Positions 9,381 through 50,053 are shown, counted from the first letter of the stretch. The stretch: DNA of 64,000 nt from Syngnathus acus (GCF_901709675.1 NC_051101.1:5044501-5108500); one strand, 5' to 3'. The notes: generated from the letters alone by a model not told the origin. Made by a program: numbers and translations.

Positions 9381-10467
9381 GTGGTGTAACATTGGCTGCC
9401 AGCAGTGTAAAGATCCTTGAAGAAATAAAACTTAAACGTGGAAGACAAATTTGCTTGCTAGCTCTTCTACTTATCCAATAGAGCACTGTGACACATGACA
9501 TTTAACCACTATGGTAGGAGTTCTTTTGTGCTACTTTCAGTATGACTGGATTGTTCGCAACAATTATAAAGACCACAAAGGTCAAATAAGTGGTCTGGTG
9601 TTAATTTGAAGCAGAATTGGTTCGGGAACATAGAAACACAGATGGACTGATGGAGTTAAGAATGGGGAAGCGTTATACAGAGAGGTCAACAAGTGTCAAG
9701 CTGAACAATGGCAACTCTGTGGTTGCTATTTAAGACTGTGTAATTGCAATTTAATTCACCCTCACAGTCACAAAAGTCCATGTATGCATAAACACACACA
9801 CTTTTGTACAGTGTCCATACACACAGACTGCTCGAGTTGACCCTAACAGACTCGCTAATACTACACCCATGTTTCCTTGCGGGGGGCTGTGTAACGTGCC
9901 AGCAATGACTCGCGCCCAGACGGATGCCCGATTTCCGCCCCCATAAGAACAAAATTTCTGCCAAACCACACAAGGTGATAGTAAATGTAGAGGGTTTTAT
10001 TCAGCTTCTTAACACACACACACTCACATTCATGCGCACACACATACACACACTGACTCATAACCACATGGGCGCACACAAAACAGAACGCAGCCAGGCA
10101 GCAATTAGAGGCCTGTTCATTGTTACCGCCAGTAAACTTGTTCCATAAATCGAGAATCTAGTGTTTCAAAAAAAGAAGTACATTTTCGTGATAATCATGC
10201 AGCATTTTCCAGATAAATATTGCATTCACTTGGAAAAAAATCTGCTGTTTTTCTGAGTAATTTCTCGGTGGCCTTTTTTTTTCCTGTTTATTTGAATAGT
10301 TTTTTTCTGTAGTTAGAAATCTTTTTTTTTTTTTAAACAAGGGTTTTTTGGTATATTTTTTTTCTGTATTTATTTTAATGACAGGGGGGCAAAAATCTGA
10401 AAACAGAATACAGATTATTCCATGGATATTAAAAAAAAAAGCCCCCCCCAAAATGAGGAAAAACTGT

Positions 10468-10565
10468 TGCTTTTTTAATTTTTTTTTAACCTTTATTTAA
10501 CCAGGCAAACAATTAAGAACAAGTTCTTATTTACAACTGCGGCCTGACCCAAAGAACAGTGGCTC
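10468..10565 (+). repeat. Dispersed repeat motif (AACCTTTATTTAACCAGG type)
   Basis: AACCTTTATTTAACCAGG, followed by AATTAAGAACAAGTTCTTAT and CGGCCTGACC, resembles from memory a repeat segment common in teleost genomes. The family was not verified and no ends are visible. Confidence 0.4.
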
Positions 10566-13500
10566 TTTGAATCCAATGAACTTCTGTGGCACTCAGAGGT
10601 GACTGAGATCTTTTAGCCATTTCCATTATATGATAACCCATGTTACTAGATATACAAACAATCAAATTAATTATGAATTCTTACTTATAAATTATTAATG
10701 GAGTGGCGTGAACTTAATTTATCTGAAGAGTGCTTGCTAATCATATGAATTGAATCACATTCATTTTCTGAGATTATTTCCACATTTGAGATGCTATTTT
10801 GACTGCAATAGATACTGTGTTCAATATGCACTATTCTTATTGTTTTATATTTTTAGTATTATATTTGACTACATAATGGGGCTGGTTACTCTCCGAGTGT
10901 GAATACAGTGAATGGTGTAACGAAAATTTAATTGACGTTACAGAATGGCCTCGTGCATTTAATTTATTTTAAATTCCTGCCACCTAAATTTAAAATTAAT
11001 CATTGTATGTGGCGATACTCAACAAAATATTGAGACAATGCAGAATCTTTGAGATTCTACTTCCATGCACTCTGTGTTATATAGTTTTCTTTCATTTATT
11101 TTTTCTCATCTCAACATCCATTCATGAGGCTCTCATCTTGTGTAACGAAAGTGCCACAAGTAAACATTGAAATAATACAAGACACAAAAGTTATCCTTTG
11201 ATGCTCTGAATGCAGCTCATGCACCATGTCTTATGTCTCATTCTTCACCTTTTACAACGTTTTACCTTAGAAACTTAAGTTATAAAACCCCAAATGTTAT
11301 GTTGATCAAAGTTATGCAAACTTCAGTAACTGAATTGTTAGCATGTTAAACTGCTGACAGTATTTCTTCAGAAAACCAATAATGACTGGATAGCGGACAT
11401 CCTGAAATAGACTTTAGGAATTGATTTAAGTTAGTGTTCCCTTTGACAACAGTTGTTTCAGACTCTTAACCGACAAATGAGTCATCATTCATGTACAGTT
11501 AATCATTTAAACCAGCACCAGGCAAGAGCTTAGTGTGAACCAGAAACTCTACCGCAGGTCACACTCAGCAGTAAAAGCTGTAAGCCATCCGCCTCCATGC
11601 ACTCCTACGTAGAGACACAATCAATGCCACTAACATGAGGTCAAGACCTTCTCGACTGCTGAGTTGATTACACACACTTGTACAACCCACATACTGACCA
11701 ATAAAATCTGCTGTGCTGAGGATGATTACTTTGCTGTAAAACCAAAGATTCAATCTCAGCAATTTAGGAACAATCCCCTGGCTCCTAGCGCTAGTTATAC
11801 CCACTTGAGGTATGGTTCTGCAGATACTTCTTGTATTTTTGAACATATGAATGGATATTTCCTTTTCAGACCCTCCAAATGAATGAAAATGTTTCTGATT
11901 CATTGCTCTGCATAATGTGACTCTGACTCGGCAAAACATTCCAGAACAATGAGACCCCCGTTTTACCCCCTGCTGTACTCATACCCACTAAAATCTGCTT
12001 ACCCACAATGCAACACTTGGCTCAAGTAAACAACCCCTCGAGAACCTGTGTGCAATGCCCACTCCAAGAAGCCACAAGTGTGAGCCCTGGTGCAAATACA
12101 TCCTTTCCTGGCCCTTAGTGAGCATAATATATCCTCTTCAACTGTTCTTAATATACTTTAATAAGACCTGTTTTCGATTATTTCTCCCTGGAAACCGGTA
12201 GTAACACGGCTACTCGGCACATATAAAATTGAATGAAAGGAGTGGGATTGCCAAAGAGTCAAGAGGGGGAAAAAGAAAACTTGTGGATTTGTCCACACCA
12301 GCTGGATTTGGAGCCCAATATAATACTTGTGCCCATGGCTCTGAAAGTACCACTGTGAGGAAATATATGCCCAGCCCATAATGTTTTTAAGGTGTGCATG
12401 ATTCAGCTCAGGTCATAAAATACCTACATGTCACATCCTGTGTGGAAGGACATCGAGGCTCAATTTACCTCATCGGAACAACGACAATGGTTAAAGTGTT
12501 GTATTTGGAACCCACATTTGAGAGCAACAAGGGGCCAAGAACTTATTGTACCCATGGGGGAAAAATATACCAGTTTGGTGAGAAACGCCTGCACTTAAAT
12601 TGATGGTTGTAAAAATCCATGTCCCCAATGCACCTGTTGTTACCAAGCTGAGCTGCAGGTACACTTCCACACACATTAAAATGAATGATACACACCCCAC
12701 TAAAATTAACGGAACAGTGTGAGGCCAATTCCCTAATTTTTGCTGTAGACTGAAAAGGTTTCCGTTTGGCATCAAGAAATTAAAACATGACAAGATTTCG
12801 TCATACGTCGTATTTAGGCTATATGGGGATATGATACACAATTTAGAAGACAGCATATTTTGAGTTTGTAATGATACTCTATATTTTCAGCTGAGTCGAA
12901 GTTGTAGGAGAGAAAGATATTGAAAACAGTCCCAAATTATGGTAACAAACAGGTCTTTAAACATTCGAGTATACTGCAGTTGGCGCATGTAACATTGATT
13001 GTCAATATGCTAACGCTGCAGCTGTGCTTACCTTTTGGGTTTGACATGACAGTGCTTTCGGGAACTACAAAAATCAGCCAATCTGGCTGCCTAGTCCTAA
13101 ACGGAGAAACTTACCAGTCATGTAAATTGTAATGACACAACGGGTCATTTATGGGAATATTTTGAGAAGTAAGAAGATAATTGGATTTTCAATTTGTCCT
13201 TTGTAAAAAAAAAAAAAATCCTAAAGTAAATAAGTCTTAAAATTAGATTGTGAATCCTTTGATTATAAAAACTGCAATGAGGCCTTTGGCCAATTGACAT
13301 GACCAAACATCTACACGCTTCTTACGTGACACTTTTTCATGCTTACTATACAGCTTTCACTTTTTTTTTGTAGGGTCACTCCCTTCAATCTATTCCTTTG
13401 TAACACGTCTTAATACTTTTACTCAGATAGAAAACAGGTGGCTTTAAACAAAATATTCTAAGTTGTGTGTCAGATCGCAATGTATAAATCAAACCTGAAA

Positions 13501-15064
13501 CAGAATCCTGGGTTTGCGTCTCATCTTTATCTTTTGATGTCAACTCCAGTTTTAAATCTACATTAAAAAGAAAAGAAGTCAGAAGTTCAGATACTTTTGG
13601 AGTGGGGTGCAGCCATGTGCCGTGCCACCTGCCACCAAGCCGGTAACTTTCCGCCACAGTCTACCTGTCACAGCCCCGCCCACTCATCAACTCAATCACC
13701 TGTACCGGCCTCTGCTCAACCCCCCCCCCCTCCCCAAATATACAATTGGAAAATATTAACATAACGCTGCCCATTCAGTAAACAGAGATACTTTTTTTTC
13801 CAGTAGAGAATGCTGTATTTTCACTCCAGCACTATAATCGTTTTGCACTTTCTTTTCTCATCATTTTCACTTTGTAAAAAAGAAATGTCTACGGCAAAAT
13901 AAAAATGGTCACAGACGATTTACTTTTATTGAAAAACATTTACTTTGGGCGTTAGCGGCCAACACCAAATTAGGTCATTCAGAGTAGACTTATATGACAC
14001 TTTGGAAATGGGTGATTAAAAAAACATTGAATGATGGGCAACATGTGGCAATCGTATTCATTAGTATTAGGATTTTTTTTTTTTAAGTATTCCGACATAC
14101 GTTTTGGCCGAACCCCATGGTTGACCAATGTAATTCCAGATTTCCTTCAACTCAAAGGCCAAGAGGTGATTCATTATAACAGCAAATTATAAAAACATGT
14201 AACATCCAGTGCAAATTTTGTTGCCATTGGAACAAATGTGTCACTAGGGCCCCAACTTCAAGTTTACGGTAGGATATACACAGCATGGCGAAATAGAGTG
14301 CAGTTCTCCCTGGCCTTTTTCCTTCATTGTCTTCCATTGCTTGCTTTAGAAGTGTGCAAATACCACTAGTAACTTGTTGTAAAGCCAAGATTGTTATCAC
14401 TGCAGAGCCCGCTGGGTTATTTCCTGCTGGTGGTTGCACTTGTTGGGCCTTTGAACCAGGTTTTAATAAAAGGACTCAACACGACTAATGAAAACTCTCC
14501 GAGTCATATTAAAAGGGTGCTTCAATCTCAGCCAACTAACCACATTTAACGCAAAATCTGAAACACAAACACACATACACGCACGCGCGCACACACAGAG
14601 TTCACAGATGTGGTTTGCAAAGAGAGGACTATTCCCTCTGATGTGTGGATGATTGATAACCCGTTAATCAAGTGTCCCAATTCTAATGTATGCACACAGC
14701 TATGTCAAAGTACCACAGTCCCAATAAAGTAATCTTTTATATACAGGATGCATTTGTGAATTGCTTATTTATAGCCCATTTAATTTTACTTTTACTGTAA
14801 ACTATATAAGGTGCGCTTTAGTGGTGTTCTTTTGTTTATCACATCTACTTCAGAGCAAATCTTGTTCATAAACATTTAAGGTTTACCCACTTTAGAGGAG
14901 TGATAGTGTGGCCCAGGAGATGACATCTGGGAATCGCTCTTGTTAACCTCTAAGAGGCAGCAGATGTCTTTAAAACTTACTGATCTTTTTCTGCAATATT
15001 TGTTGTTTGCTAGTTCTGTTCTTGAAAGAAAAAAAATCAAATAATTATGTAGTGTAATATTGAG

Positions 15065-15340
15065 GCTCAGGGTAGCACAGTGATGAGCACATTTGCTTTA
15101 CAGTATTGAGGTTTGAGATTCAAATCTTGGCTGTGGCTTCCCTGTGCGCTCTTTGCATGTTCTCCCCATGCATATGGGTGTTGTATCCAGGTACTCTTGT
15201 TTACTCTCACATTCTCAAAATATGTATTTTGGTTTCATTTAAGACTCTGAATTGTCCCTATGTGTGCATATTGTTGCACATTATTTGTCTATGTGACCTG
15301 CAATTGAGAGACGTACATGTAATTCGCTTCTTGGCCAGTG
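15065..15340 (+). mobile_element. Old diverged tRNA-SINE copy
   Basis: The tRNA-like head (GGGTAGCACAGTGATGAGCA, B box near GAGATTCAAATC) is followed by TTTGCATGTTCTCCCCATGC and later GACTCTGAATTGTCCCTATG, the same order as in the element at 55791 but heavily mutated. Confidence 0.7.
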
Positions 15341-15739
15341 GGATAGACACCATGAATGATTACATTTTGAGTTTCCTCATTTTTGCATTTTGGGCCTTGG
15401 CAGAGAGCTCATTGAAATTTCCCACAATCAACAATTCCTGGTCTCGGCCTAGCACTTCTTTGTATCCTTACATGCAAACAAAATATAGAGAAATTGTCCA
15501 TTTATACCTTTTCTAACCATAGACAGTACTTTTTTATATATGTCGGGGTTTGAGAAGCACAGGTTATATCACAAAAATATATACCTCGAAGAGCACAAAT
15601 GGACCCTCTAGTACCTTTGCATTTTCAAATCAAAACAAACCAACCAAACAAAAACAACCCAACAAACAAAAATGCCAAATGGATGGAGTTTTTTTTTATA
15701 AATCTGGTCATTTATATCACAAGGCACAACTATAGTATA

Positions 15740-16055
15740 TTAAAAGATTAAAAAGATTAAAGTCCCAATGATCGTCACACACACACTTGGGTGTGGTGAA
15801 ATTTGTCCTCTGCATTTAACCCATCCCCGTGTGATTTTAATCCATCCCCTGGGGGAGAGGGGAGCAGTGAGCAGCAGCGGTGCCGCGCTCGGGAATCAGT
15901 TGGTGATCTAACCCCCCAATTCCAACCCTTAATGCTGAGTGCCAAGCAGGGAGGCAATGGGTCCCATTTTTATAGTCTTTGGTATGACCCGGCCGGGGTT
16001 TGAACCCACAACCTTCCAGTCTCAGGGAGGACACTCTACCACTAGGCCGCTGAAC
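15740..16055 (-). mobile_element. tRNA-derived SINE (second family)
   Basis: Read on the minus strand it opens with a tRNA-like head near 16055 (CAGCGGCCTAGTGGTAGAGT) and a B box GGTTCAAACCC, then CCGGCCGGGTCATACCAAAG, and ends with GTGTGTGTGACGATCATTGG and GACTTTAATC. The body is that of a SINE frequent in percomorph fish (recognised from memory). I could not find a clear target-site duplication. Confidence 0.75.
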
Positions 16056-16220
16056 TGGTCATATGCTGCTGAGTCATAAATCTTTATGAAAATGTATTGT
16101 CACCGCAGTAGTCCTTCAAAGTACTGATAGTAAAAAAGTGCAATATACAGTTAGAGCCATAAAACGTGATTAAAGGGGAGACACTATTATAAAATATTCC
16201 ATTTGGGAATTACACTATTA

Positions 16221-16600
16221 TTATTTCTTGCAGAGTACCTCTATTTTCAAATACTGCAGTTGTTTTGGACAATTGACATAATTTAAAAAATAACTAAAGT
16301 TCTTGGACACCACTCGTATTAATTTTCCTCCCAGTAGACACATTTGGCAGGCCTTCACTCCAGACACTTTCATTCGGGTCTTGTTTGTGGGTCTCGCTGC
16401 CTTCAATTGTGTCTTCAGAATGTGAAATGCATGCTTTATTGGATTAAGATCAGACCACTGATTTGGCAATTGAAGAAGAATATTTCCTAGTCCAAATTAT
16501 TTGCCTTAATAAAAGTCTTCCAGACTATATTTGGGGTCATTAACCAGCTGCACTGAACAGTATGGACCTTGAAATTTATCAGGATTGTACTTTGTTGTAA
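16221..16600 (-). pseudogene. Tc1/mariner transposase remnant
   Basis: On the minus strand 16221-16469 reads QWSDLNPIKHAFHILKTQLK followed by AARPTNKTRMK, close to the SPDLNPIE region and downstream helix of Tc1-like transposases. An upstream piece near 16530-16590 reads QLVNDPKYSLEDF in another frame, like the QDNDPKHTS motif around the second catalytic Asp. Frameshifts and stops separate the pieces, so it is a dead copy. No terminal inverted repeats were recognised. Confidence 0.7.
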
Positions 16601-17536
16601 AGCTTCTGTCATAAATTCATAAAGGTGTCTCTTGGTTCAAGCTAAATTCTGACAATGATGCACTTACCGTCTCCAGAGTATGTTTGGCATGTGTGGATCT
16701 TGGGAATTACTTTATAATAAAGTTACATTACTTAGACCAATTGTCTATATCAAATTGTTTGGCTTTGTGTTGCGCTGGTGTTTGGCAATTTGACATGATT
16801 AATTCAACAAATGTTTTGAAATCATGTGATAGTGAAAAAGAAGAGTGTAGCCCCTTATATTTGCACTACAGACAATACCAACAATGTTCATACAGTCACG
16901 TGAAATGTTTAATAAAACACAATGTACACATATGCAGTCCTATGACCATCCATTTGCTGGCATCTGATTATTAAACTCAGAATATATCAAAGCAGAGTTT
17001 TATATGTCAATTTTGCTTATCCTTTGAAACTGTGAAATCAGTAGATGTATTTAAATGGATGGAGTACAACACTAAGCATGACTTTACAAATTCTTGCAGA
17101 GATGCACATGTCAAACTCAAAGAATATTAAAGCATATAAGAGTAACAGCATGAGGCAAAAAGAAATTGTCATTGAAGAAAAAAAGTACAAAATAGAATCA
17201 ATAAATAAATCAAATATATACCATATAAATGAAATAGCTATGTGATGTCTATGTTATTGTTTTTAATCATTGTAATCAGCATCTTGGTATTACAGCCTTT
17301 TATCTCTACAACATTTAGAATGGTGAACAAGTCAATACTGAAAATACAGCAATAAGCTTTCATAATTAGATAAACTAATTACATGTGTCTCTCGCCATGC
17401 TTGTCAAACAACTAAAGTTCTTAGCTTTTTTTTGTTTCTTTCTTAATGCACACTATACAGTTAGAGCATACAGCGGACTGAACGTAAACAGTTTGTGCTG
17501 AGAATAAAATACTTTGCAACTATGCATGGTAACTTC

Positions 17537-17542
17537 TTTAAT
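17537..17542 (-). terminator. rspo2: Candidate poly(A) signal of rspo2
   Basis: ATTAAA on the minus strand, within GTAATATTAAAG, lies about 780 bp past the rspo2 stop codon at 18318. It is a plausible but unproven transcript end. Confidence 0.35.
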
Positions 17543-18317
17543 ATTACTCTCAAAAATGTACAGAACATAAAGTCCACACATGGAAACAGTCCATATCCAT
17601 TCAGACACAAGGGTAGCTTTGACATAAATATAGAAACACACACAAAAAACAAAACAGTCTCTTTCAGCTCAAGGTGCCATCTTCTTGTTCATCAGCCTCA
17701 CTTTCCTCGGCCTAGTCTTCTCCTACCTCTTAAACCTCCTCCAGCTTTCCCCCTGTTTCTTAGTTTCCTGTCCTCTGTCAGGGCTGTTTAATGAATCTCC
17801 TTACCTACGCCTCCCTGAACAGTGCAGCTTGCCAACTCTCTCACTACCTTTCTCTTACACCTCCCTCTGTTTGGCTTGCCCGCCTTTCCAGTCTCAGGTC
17901 ACCCCCTCCATCTTCAATCACCCTAGACAGTTAATGACATTGTTATTGAGGGGAAATGAGTTCACTTATGTCAGCTGTAAAGGTCCACAAGGCAAGGCAT
18001 GGGGTGGGGCTGCAGGGATTGAGCCACTTAGCTGAACAGTGGAGCCAAGGGGTAGTAGCAAGAGGCAGGTGCGTGAACTATGTTTTAGTGTGTTGCTGCT
18101 GAAAAAAAAAAAATCACAGACACACATTTTGCAGTGACGGATTTACTAATCATTGTAATGTTCTGGGAGGTAAGTAGGGGTGGGCGGGATTGTTATTGGA
18201 GGTCTGAGAGACAGGCGAGGTTGACGATGTTTCGTGATATTTGTCAGTCAGAGCATGGTTGCAGCTAGCAGCTTTGCGTAGTTTCTTTGTTCAACGGTGA
18301 GTCCGTCTTTTCAGTCC
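17543..18317 (-). other. rspo2: Putative rspo2 3' untranslated region
   Basis: This follows the rspo2 stop codon on the minus strand. It is purine-rich on that strand between about 17690 and 17900, with no credible open frame. Its length depends on which poly(A) site is used. Confidence 0.4.
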
Positions 18318-45005
<26,688 letters not shown>

Positions 45006-45174
45006 CTGCAGGACATAAAAGAGAGGCAAATCAGCAAAGGATGGAAAGCAAACTGAAGACCTTAAATCTCACAAACTGAGAATCAATTTGTGTTGAGATG
45101 ACCTTTGTTGTGATTACTGTGTTCACATATGACTAAACAAATCATCAATCTACTTTCTATACCACTTGTCAGGG

Positions 45175-45570
45175 TATAGACAAGTCTGGGTTCACGGAAG
45201 AATGTTACGAATGGAATGAGCAGGGCGACCAAATGCAGCTTGGACCAGGGTTTATTGACGGGAAGGGAGATTGGCAAACAAAGACACAGAGACTCACGGA
45301 CAGCAGACAGGCAAACAGAAGTCCACTCGGACACGGAACAGATTCTGCCCGTGAGCCTCCACACAAGACCGGGGGGGAAATGAACGAGCAGGACAGGAAC
45401 ACAAGGCACAGACAGGAGACAACAGTAGACACCGACAGGGAGAAACACACGGGCAGGGTTTAAATACGTGGGGGAGCTTATGACAGACATGACGGTGACG
45501 AAGGGGTGTGGCTGAGGGAAGTTGACGGCTGAGCTTCCTCTGACACAGACATGACAATGAGATGGGTCCA
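45175..45570. repeat. GC-rich, CAGACAGG-type segment, probable transposon relic
   Basis: A GC-richer island (GACACAGAGACTCACGGACA, CACAAGACCGGGGGGGAAAT, GTTTAAATACGTGGGGGAGC) within an AT-rich intron. Opposing open frames on both strands have repetitive composition. It resembles non-autonomous repeat sequence, but I could not define ends. Confidence 0.3.
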
Positions 45571-45664
45571 TCTTAGCATATTATAAGTGCCCGGTCATAG
45601 GGCACTTATAACAACTACTCAGGCATAATGTACATTGACATATACAGTAGAGACAATTTTTAGT

Positions 45665-45835
45665 TTTCAGGAAATAGGCCAATTGACCACTCCAAATTGT
45701 CCATAAGTGTGATTCTGAGTGCTGTTTGTCTGTGTGCCATGTGATTGGCTGGAGACCAGTTCAGGGTGTACCCCGGCTACCGCCCAAAGACAGCTGGGAT
45801 AGGCTCCAGCATGCCCGTGACGATAAAGTGATTTG
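45665..45835 (+). mobile_element. SINE body/tail fragment
   Basis: AGGCCAATTGACCACTCCAA, GTGATTGGCTGGAGACCAGT, TCAGGGTGTACCCCGGCTAC and AGCTGGGATAGGCTCCAGCA match the element at 55791. Confidence 0.8.
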
Positions 45836-46483
45836 TAAGATGAATGAACGAGTGAATCAAATATGCAAATCTTGGGGAAAAATCACAAATGTTTAATACA
45901 ATTAAAAAAAAAATACATATGTATTTAAATGTAGATGAACAGAGCACAAGAATTAAAAAAAAAAGTCATAAAACATTTATAAGCTGGCGTCAAAGCAAAC
46001 ATCCAATTTAGGAATTTGTCACTCATGCAAACCTCGTTTACCCTTCTAAATGTTGATTAGTTATGAATGTGATGTGAATATGATAATCGTGGTCAGAGCT
46101 GGCATCTACAATGAGTCAGTTAAGAAACTCGTCAAAAACCCAAAAAAACAGTGACTTGTCTCAGCTCAAGTTCCTTGTGGAAGACAAATAGTCCAATATA
46201 GACAGCCATTTTCCAGAATGTGTGATCTGTGTAATGCATTGCATTCACCGGAAAAAAGTCCAGTCTCTTCAAATATGGGAAATGTCAGTTGATCCTCGCC
46301 AAGTCTTAAATATCCCAAGCTTGACACCACAACTGTGCAGATACAACGCAGCGCCCTACGACAATACTTATTAAAACACTACAAATGAACAAAAAATGAA
46401 TTAATAAAAAAATGAACAAACCTTGAAAGACAGAGCAGAGCATGCCTACTTCATTGGCCATGGATATTAGATTTCACTGGAAT

Positions 46484-46614
46484 GATTCACCCAGAAGAAT
46501 GTGAGAGCTAAGATGGCGCAGTACAAGCATTGGTTTATAATCTTTTCGCTGGACAGATTCACCCAAAACAATGTGAGAGCTAAGATGGCTCAGTGCAAGC
46601 ATTGGTTTATAATC
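46484..46614. repeat. Tandem repeat, two units of 72-bp period
   Basis: GATTCACCCAGAAGAATGTG through GCATTGGTTTATAATC (46484-46542) is repeated at 46556-46614 with few differences. Confidence 0.9.
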
Positions 46615-46871
46615 ATGTGAAAGCCAGTCAATTGATGCTGCCATGGTTGCAATATTTAAAAGATATTTATAATTGTGTGTGCTAGAAGAGTCATTTGAGG
46701 GACTCATTGGAACTCATTAAGTGGCCCTAAAGTGGTCTTCAGGGATGAGGCCTTGGAAATCAAAGTTGAATTTGGTCACCTGATATTGAACTTCAGAAAC
46801 TAATCAGACCCAATTCAGTGGAAAAAAGTTGTTCGTCATCTGTTCAAAACCATAAGTTTCTTATCCAAGGT

Positions 46872-46873
<2 letters not shown>

Positions 46874-46954
<81 letters not shown>

Positions 46955-46960
46955 CGTGTG
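46874..46960. repeat. (TG)n microsatellite
   Basis: About 77 bp of GT repeats, ending in CGTGCGTGTG. Confidence 0.97.
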
Positions 46961-48135
46961 CTTATAAATCATACAGAATAAATGAAGGAAGTGTGGTCTG
47001 ATGTCACACATGAATTAAAGAGAGTTCAGGTAGCCAGGTAGCAGTTGAAGTACATATGAAAATAAAAAATATGTTCATACATAAAATATGTTCTCGTTCA
47101 ATGGCCGTTTAGTTAACTTTAAATAGCTGCAATTTAATGATGATGTCAAAGTCATGATGTGGAGATCTTCATCAATCACAGCGTTATGAAATTGTTAAAT
47201 CAAACCTCAAAATGCCAAGACTCAGAACTCATCTATTTTATGGCCCATTTATTAGATTTCATCATCTTGTGCAGGTGTATTGTAATGTTGTGGCCAGTAA
47301 ATCTTTTCAGCTGCTTTTATTGCATTTTCTCCTGCTGTCTTACACTTGGACATATTTCTTTCTGTTAAATTCTGCAAGAATAACATTGGATTTGCATTAC
47401 TGCATGCTAAAAAATACTGCACTGACAGAAAAGGAAAGACATCTTGGCAAAAGTAATGAATTTTGTGGTTGGAAAGCCAATTCTCTGGCTGTTTTGAGTT
47501 GGCTATTGACTGTGGGCTATCAATAACATTTAAATAATACAAAAAGAACATTTGAAAATATAGTCATTTTAGATCACTGGCTTGGACACTGGCAAGGACA
47601 ACAATGTCAATAGAATATAACTTCAATCCATTTCAGTATTTATTTTGAGAAAATATTAAATATCTTTGCACGGCTCTAATAATTCAAAATGTCCAGTACA
47701 ATCTGTTTGATACCGTGCTGCAGATCCCAAGTCCTGGATTGAGCATGTAACTGGGGGAAAAAAAATGAATGGCTGAATAGAGTGGAGACAACCTCTAATG
47801 CTGATTTTGGGAGATTAGCTTGTATTTTTCTGTGGAAAGGTTTTGAGGTTCAGGCCACAGGTATGTCAGAAAGCAGGCCGTGTTTCACAGTGTCTGGAGC
47901 TGCACTGTCCCTGCGTACAATAGCAGCCCGTGCACACAAATCCACCAGCAGGTTTTAGCTACTGTAAAATACAAACCACTTGTAAATCTAATGTTTGAGA
48001 TGGAAATACCAAACTGAAATTGAAGTTAAATAGTAAACTGAAACGTTTGGAAGAATTTATAAATATTTATGAGTTGTAACAAAGATGAGATGAGAGATGA
48101 GAAACTAAAGCAAGCAGCTGTTGATGCATCTAGCA

Positions 48136-48464
48136 CACAGGTGTCAAACCTAAGGCCCGGGGGCCAGATACGGCACGCCACATCATTTTATGTGGCCCGC
48201 GAAGAAACATTGTGCATCAAATTCGTGTGTCATTACTAGAATTGCAACTTGTCTTCACTTTTAATAATATCTTTTTTTTTAATATTTGACGAGTTTTTAC
48301 TCGTCTGATTTGAAAACGAGTTATTTGTCAGTTTGTTTTGTAGCTTTTACTGTATATAATATGAGGTGCTCATACATTCTTTTGGATTGACAGTCATAAT
48401 GGCCCTCCGAAAAGAAGCTATGACTACAATGCTGCCCGTGAAAAAAATGAGTTTGACACCCCTG
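48136..48464 (-). mobile_element. hAT-type MITE, copy A
   Basis: A 329-bp element starts CACAGGTGTCAAAC and ends GTTTGACACCCCTG, flanked by a perfect 8-bp target duplication ATCTAGCA at 48128-48135 and 48465-48472. There is no coding capacity. The 8-bp duplication and CAGGGGTG termini fit the hAT superfamily. It is the inverted-orientation relative of the copy at 58645. Confidence 0.88.
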
Positions 48465-49997
48465 ATCTAGCATGACTGACCAAATTGCAGGAATACATTC
48501 TTAAATGTATAGTGTACTGGGGCCATGTTCTGACTATTGGAATTGGTCTTTTATTGTTTCCTTTGGTACAGTCCACACATTGAAGTCTATCTTTTCAAAT
48601 GTCTTTTGCATTTTGATGCATGCATCACTGTGTCTACCATATATCATTTTTGTCTGTTTTATTTTTGTTTTTCTGTGTCAGTCATGGTTGAACATAAGGA
48701 TTTTGGGTCTCTAGAATATTGGTAAACGGAGTGTTTTTGTGAGATTTAAAATTTGAGGTTCACCATATTGAATATGTTCAAAACTGGATAGAGGCATACA
48801 CGCTATTTGAAGAGCCACTCCTTGCATTTGATAAAGTGGATCGTTTTTGGTTTCAGCCACAGAATACATATGATGTGAAGCAAAACAAGTCCAGATTTCC
48901 CACTTCTAACATTCTAAGCCTAAAGCGTTGAATTTATAAAAGACAGGGTCCATGCAAACATCAGTGAAGAACCCCTAGTGAGGATTTCTTACTCCGTGTG
49001 ACAGGCCTGCAAGGCAAAATGACTTGTATAAGGCCACTGGTCTGCAGGAACCACATTAAAAACTTTTCAAATATGTTCCACATCACCCTTCAACAATCTA
49101 TTGTGACAGCTAGATTAAAGAATTAATGTGGTGCGCTACACAGAAATTATGTTTGACTTGGGATTTAAAAATAAAAACCTATTTTATGTGCACAATATGT
49201 TTTAAAAAAAAGCATGTGAGCATTTTTAGTCTTATTTGTGCTACGAAAGGAGTGAGACAGTAAGAATTCCTTCATTTGTGATCACTGGATTGATAATCTT
49301 CAGATTTGACACTGTGCTTGCTGCTGTCCGCGAGCTCTTTGAGCATCACTATGGAGGTGGTAAGATGTTTCTTTTTTTTGTGACAAATTGTGACATCGTC
49401 CGACGATGGCCGTATCAAGGTGCACTGAGGCTTTCTACAATTTTGCCAATGGCCTTTCCCCTCGTGAAATATTTTTCCACCTGGGGTAGAGTGACAAGTG
49501 TGCCATTATAATCGACTTGTTTTCATTTGTACCGATTTTCTTGTAAAGTTCGCCTCCATGGTGACGCTGTTCAACCTTGCTGAGGGGACTGACCAATGTG
49601 TGTGCACAGTATGTGTGGCTGTGTGACTTAAAACCTGAAAATGTATTTCCAGCGTGTGTGAAAGCTTACGTAGACAAAGCCATACTCCTTGAAATGTGCC
49701 AAACACAGCACAATTCTGGCCTGCTGAATTCTGACGAAGCCAACAAAATGACGAGATGGTGGCCACAAGACGCCCACATATCGGGAACTAATCAATCAGA
49801 GAAAACCTGTTTTCCATATCAAATTAAGGAGATCACAGACCCAATCGGAGTAAAGCTTATTTACTTATTGAATGTTCTGTAATATTGATGTGAAAACAGG
49901 CCTTTCAAAGTCAGTTATTCCTAACAAATTACAATAACTTGGGAAAGGGAATCCAAACGAAATTATCTTGCAATCCTGGTAAAACGACAGAAGATTA

Positions 49998-50053
49998 TTA
50001 AGTAAATACGTAAGTAAATATAAATAAATAAATACATAAATAAATAAATAAAT
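49998..50053. repeat. (TAAA)n microsatellite
   Basis: An imperfect TAAA/TAAG tract. Confidence 0.85.

Larger units (their letters stand above)
7133..17536. other. Intergenic region between the hepcidin cluster and rspo2
   Basis: I see no supported gene in these 10.4 kb. The content is AT-rich unique sequence plus the repeats listed separately: SINE pieces at 7856, 15065 and 15740, (TTTC)n at 8954, the CA/18-mer/ACTC array at 9096-9380, a dispersed-repeat motif near 10468 and a Tc1-like remnant at 16221. Open frames here are short and show no family resemblance. Confidence 0.6.

Noticed and set aside
9074-9481. Long open frames of Thr/His and Cys/Val on both strands.
   Set aside because: They are translations of CA, 18-mer and ACTC satellites.
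17685-18035. Leu/Pro/Ser-rich + strand frame, and its Arg/Lys-rich antisense considered as the rspo2 basic tail.
   Set aside because: The exon at 18318-18433 fits the splice phase, the T-rich acceptor and the human tail sequence. 17685-18035 then falls in the 3' UTR.
45083-45571. 162-codon minus-strand frame.
   Set aside because: It lies in a GC-rich repeat-like island with opposing frames on the other strand and no recognisable domain.
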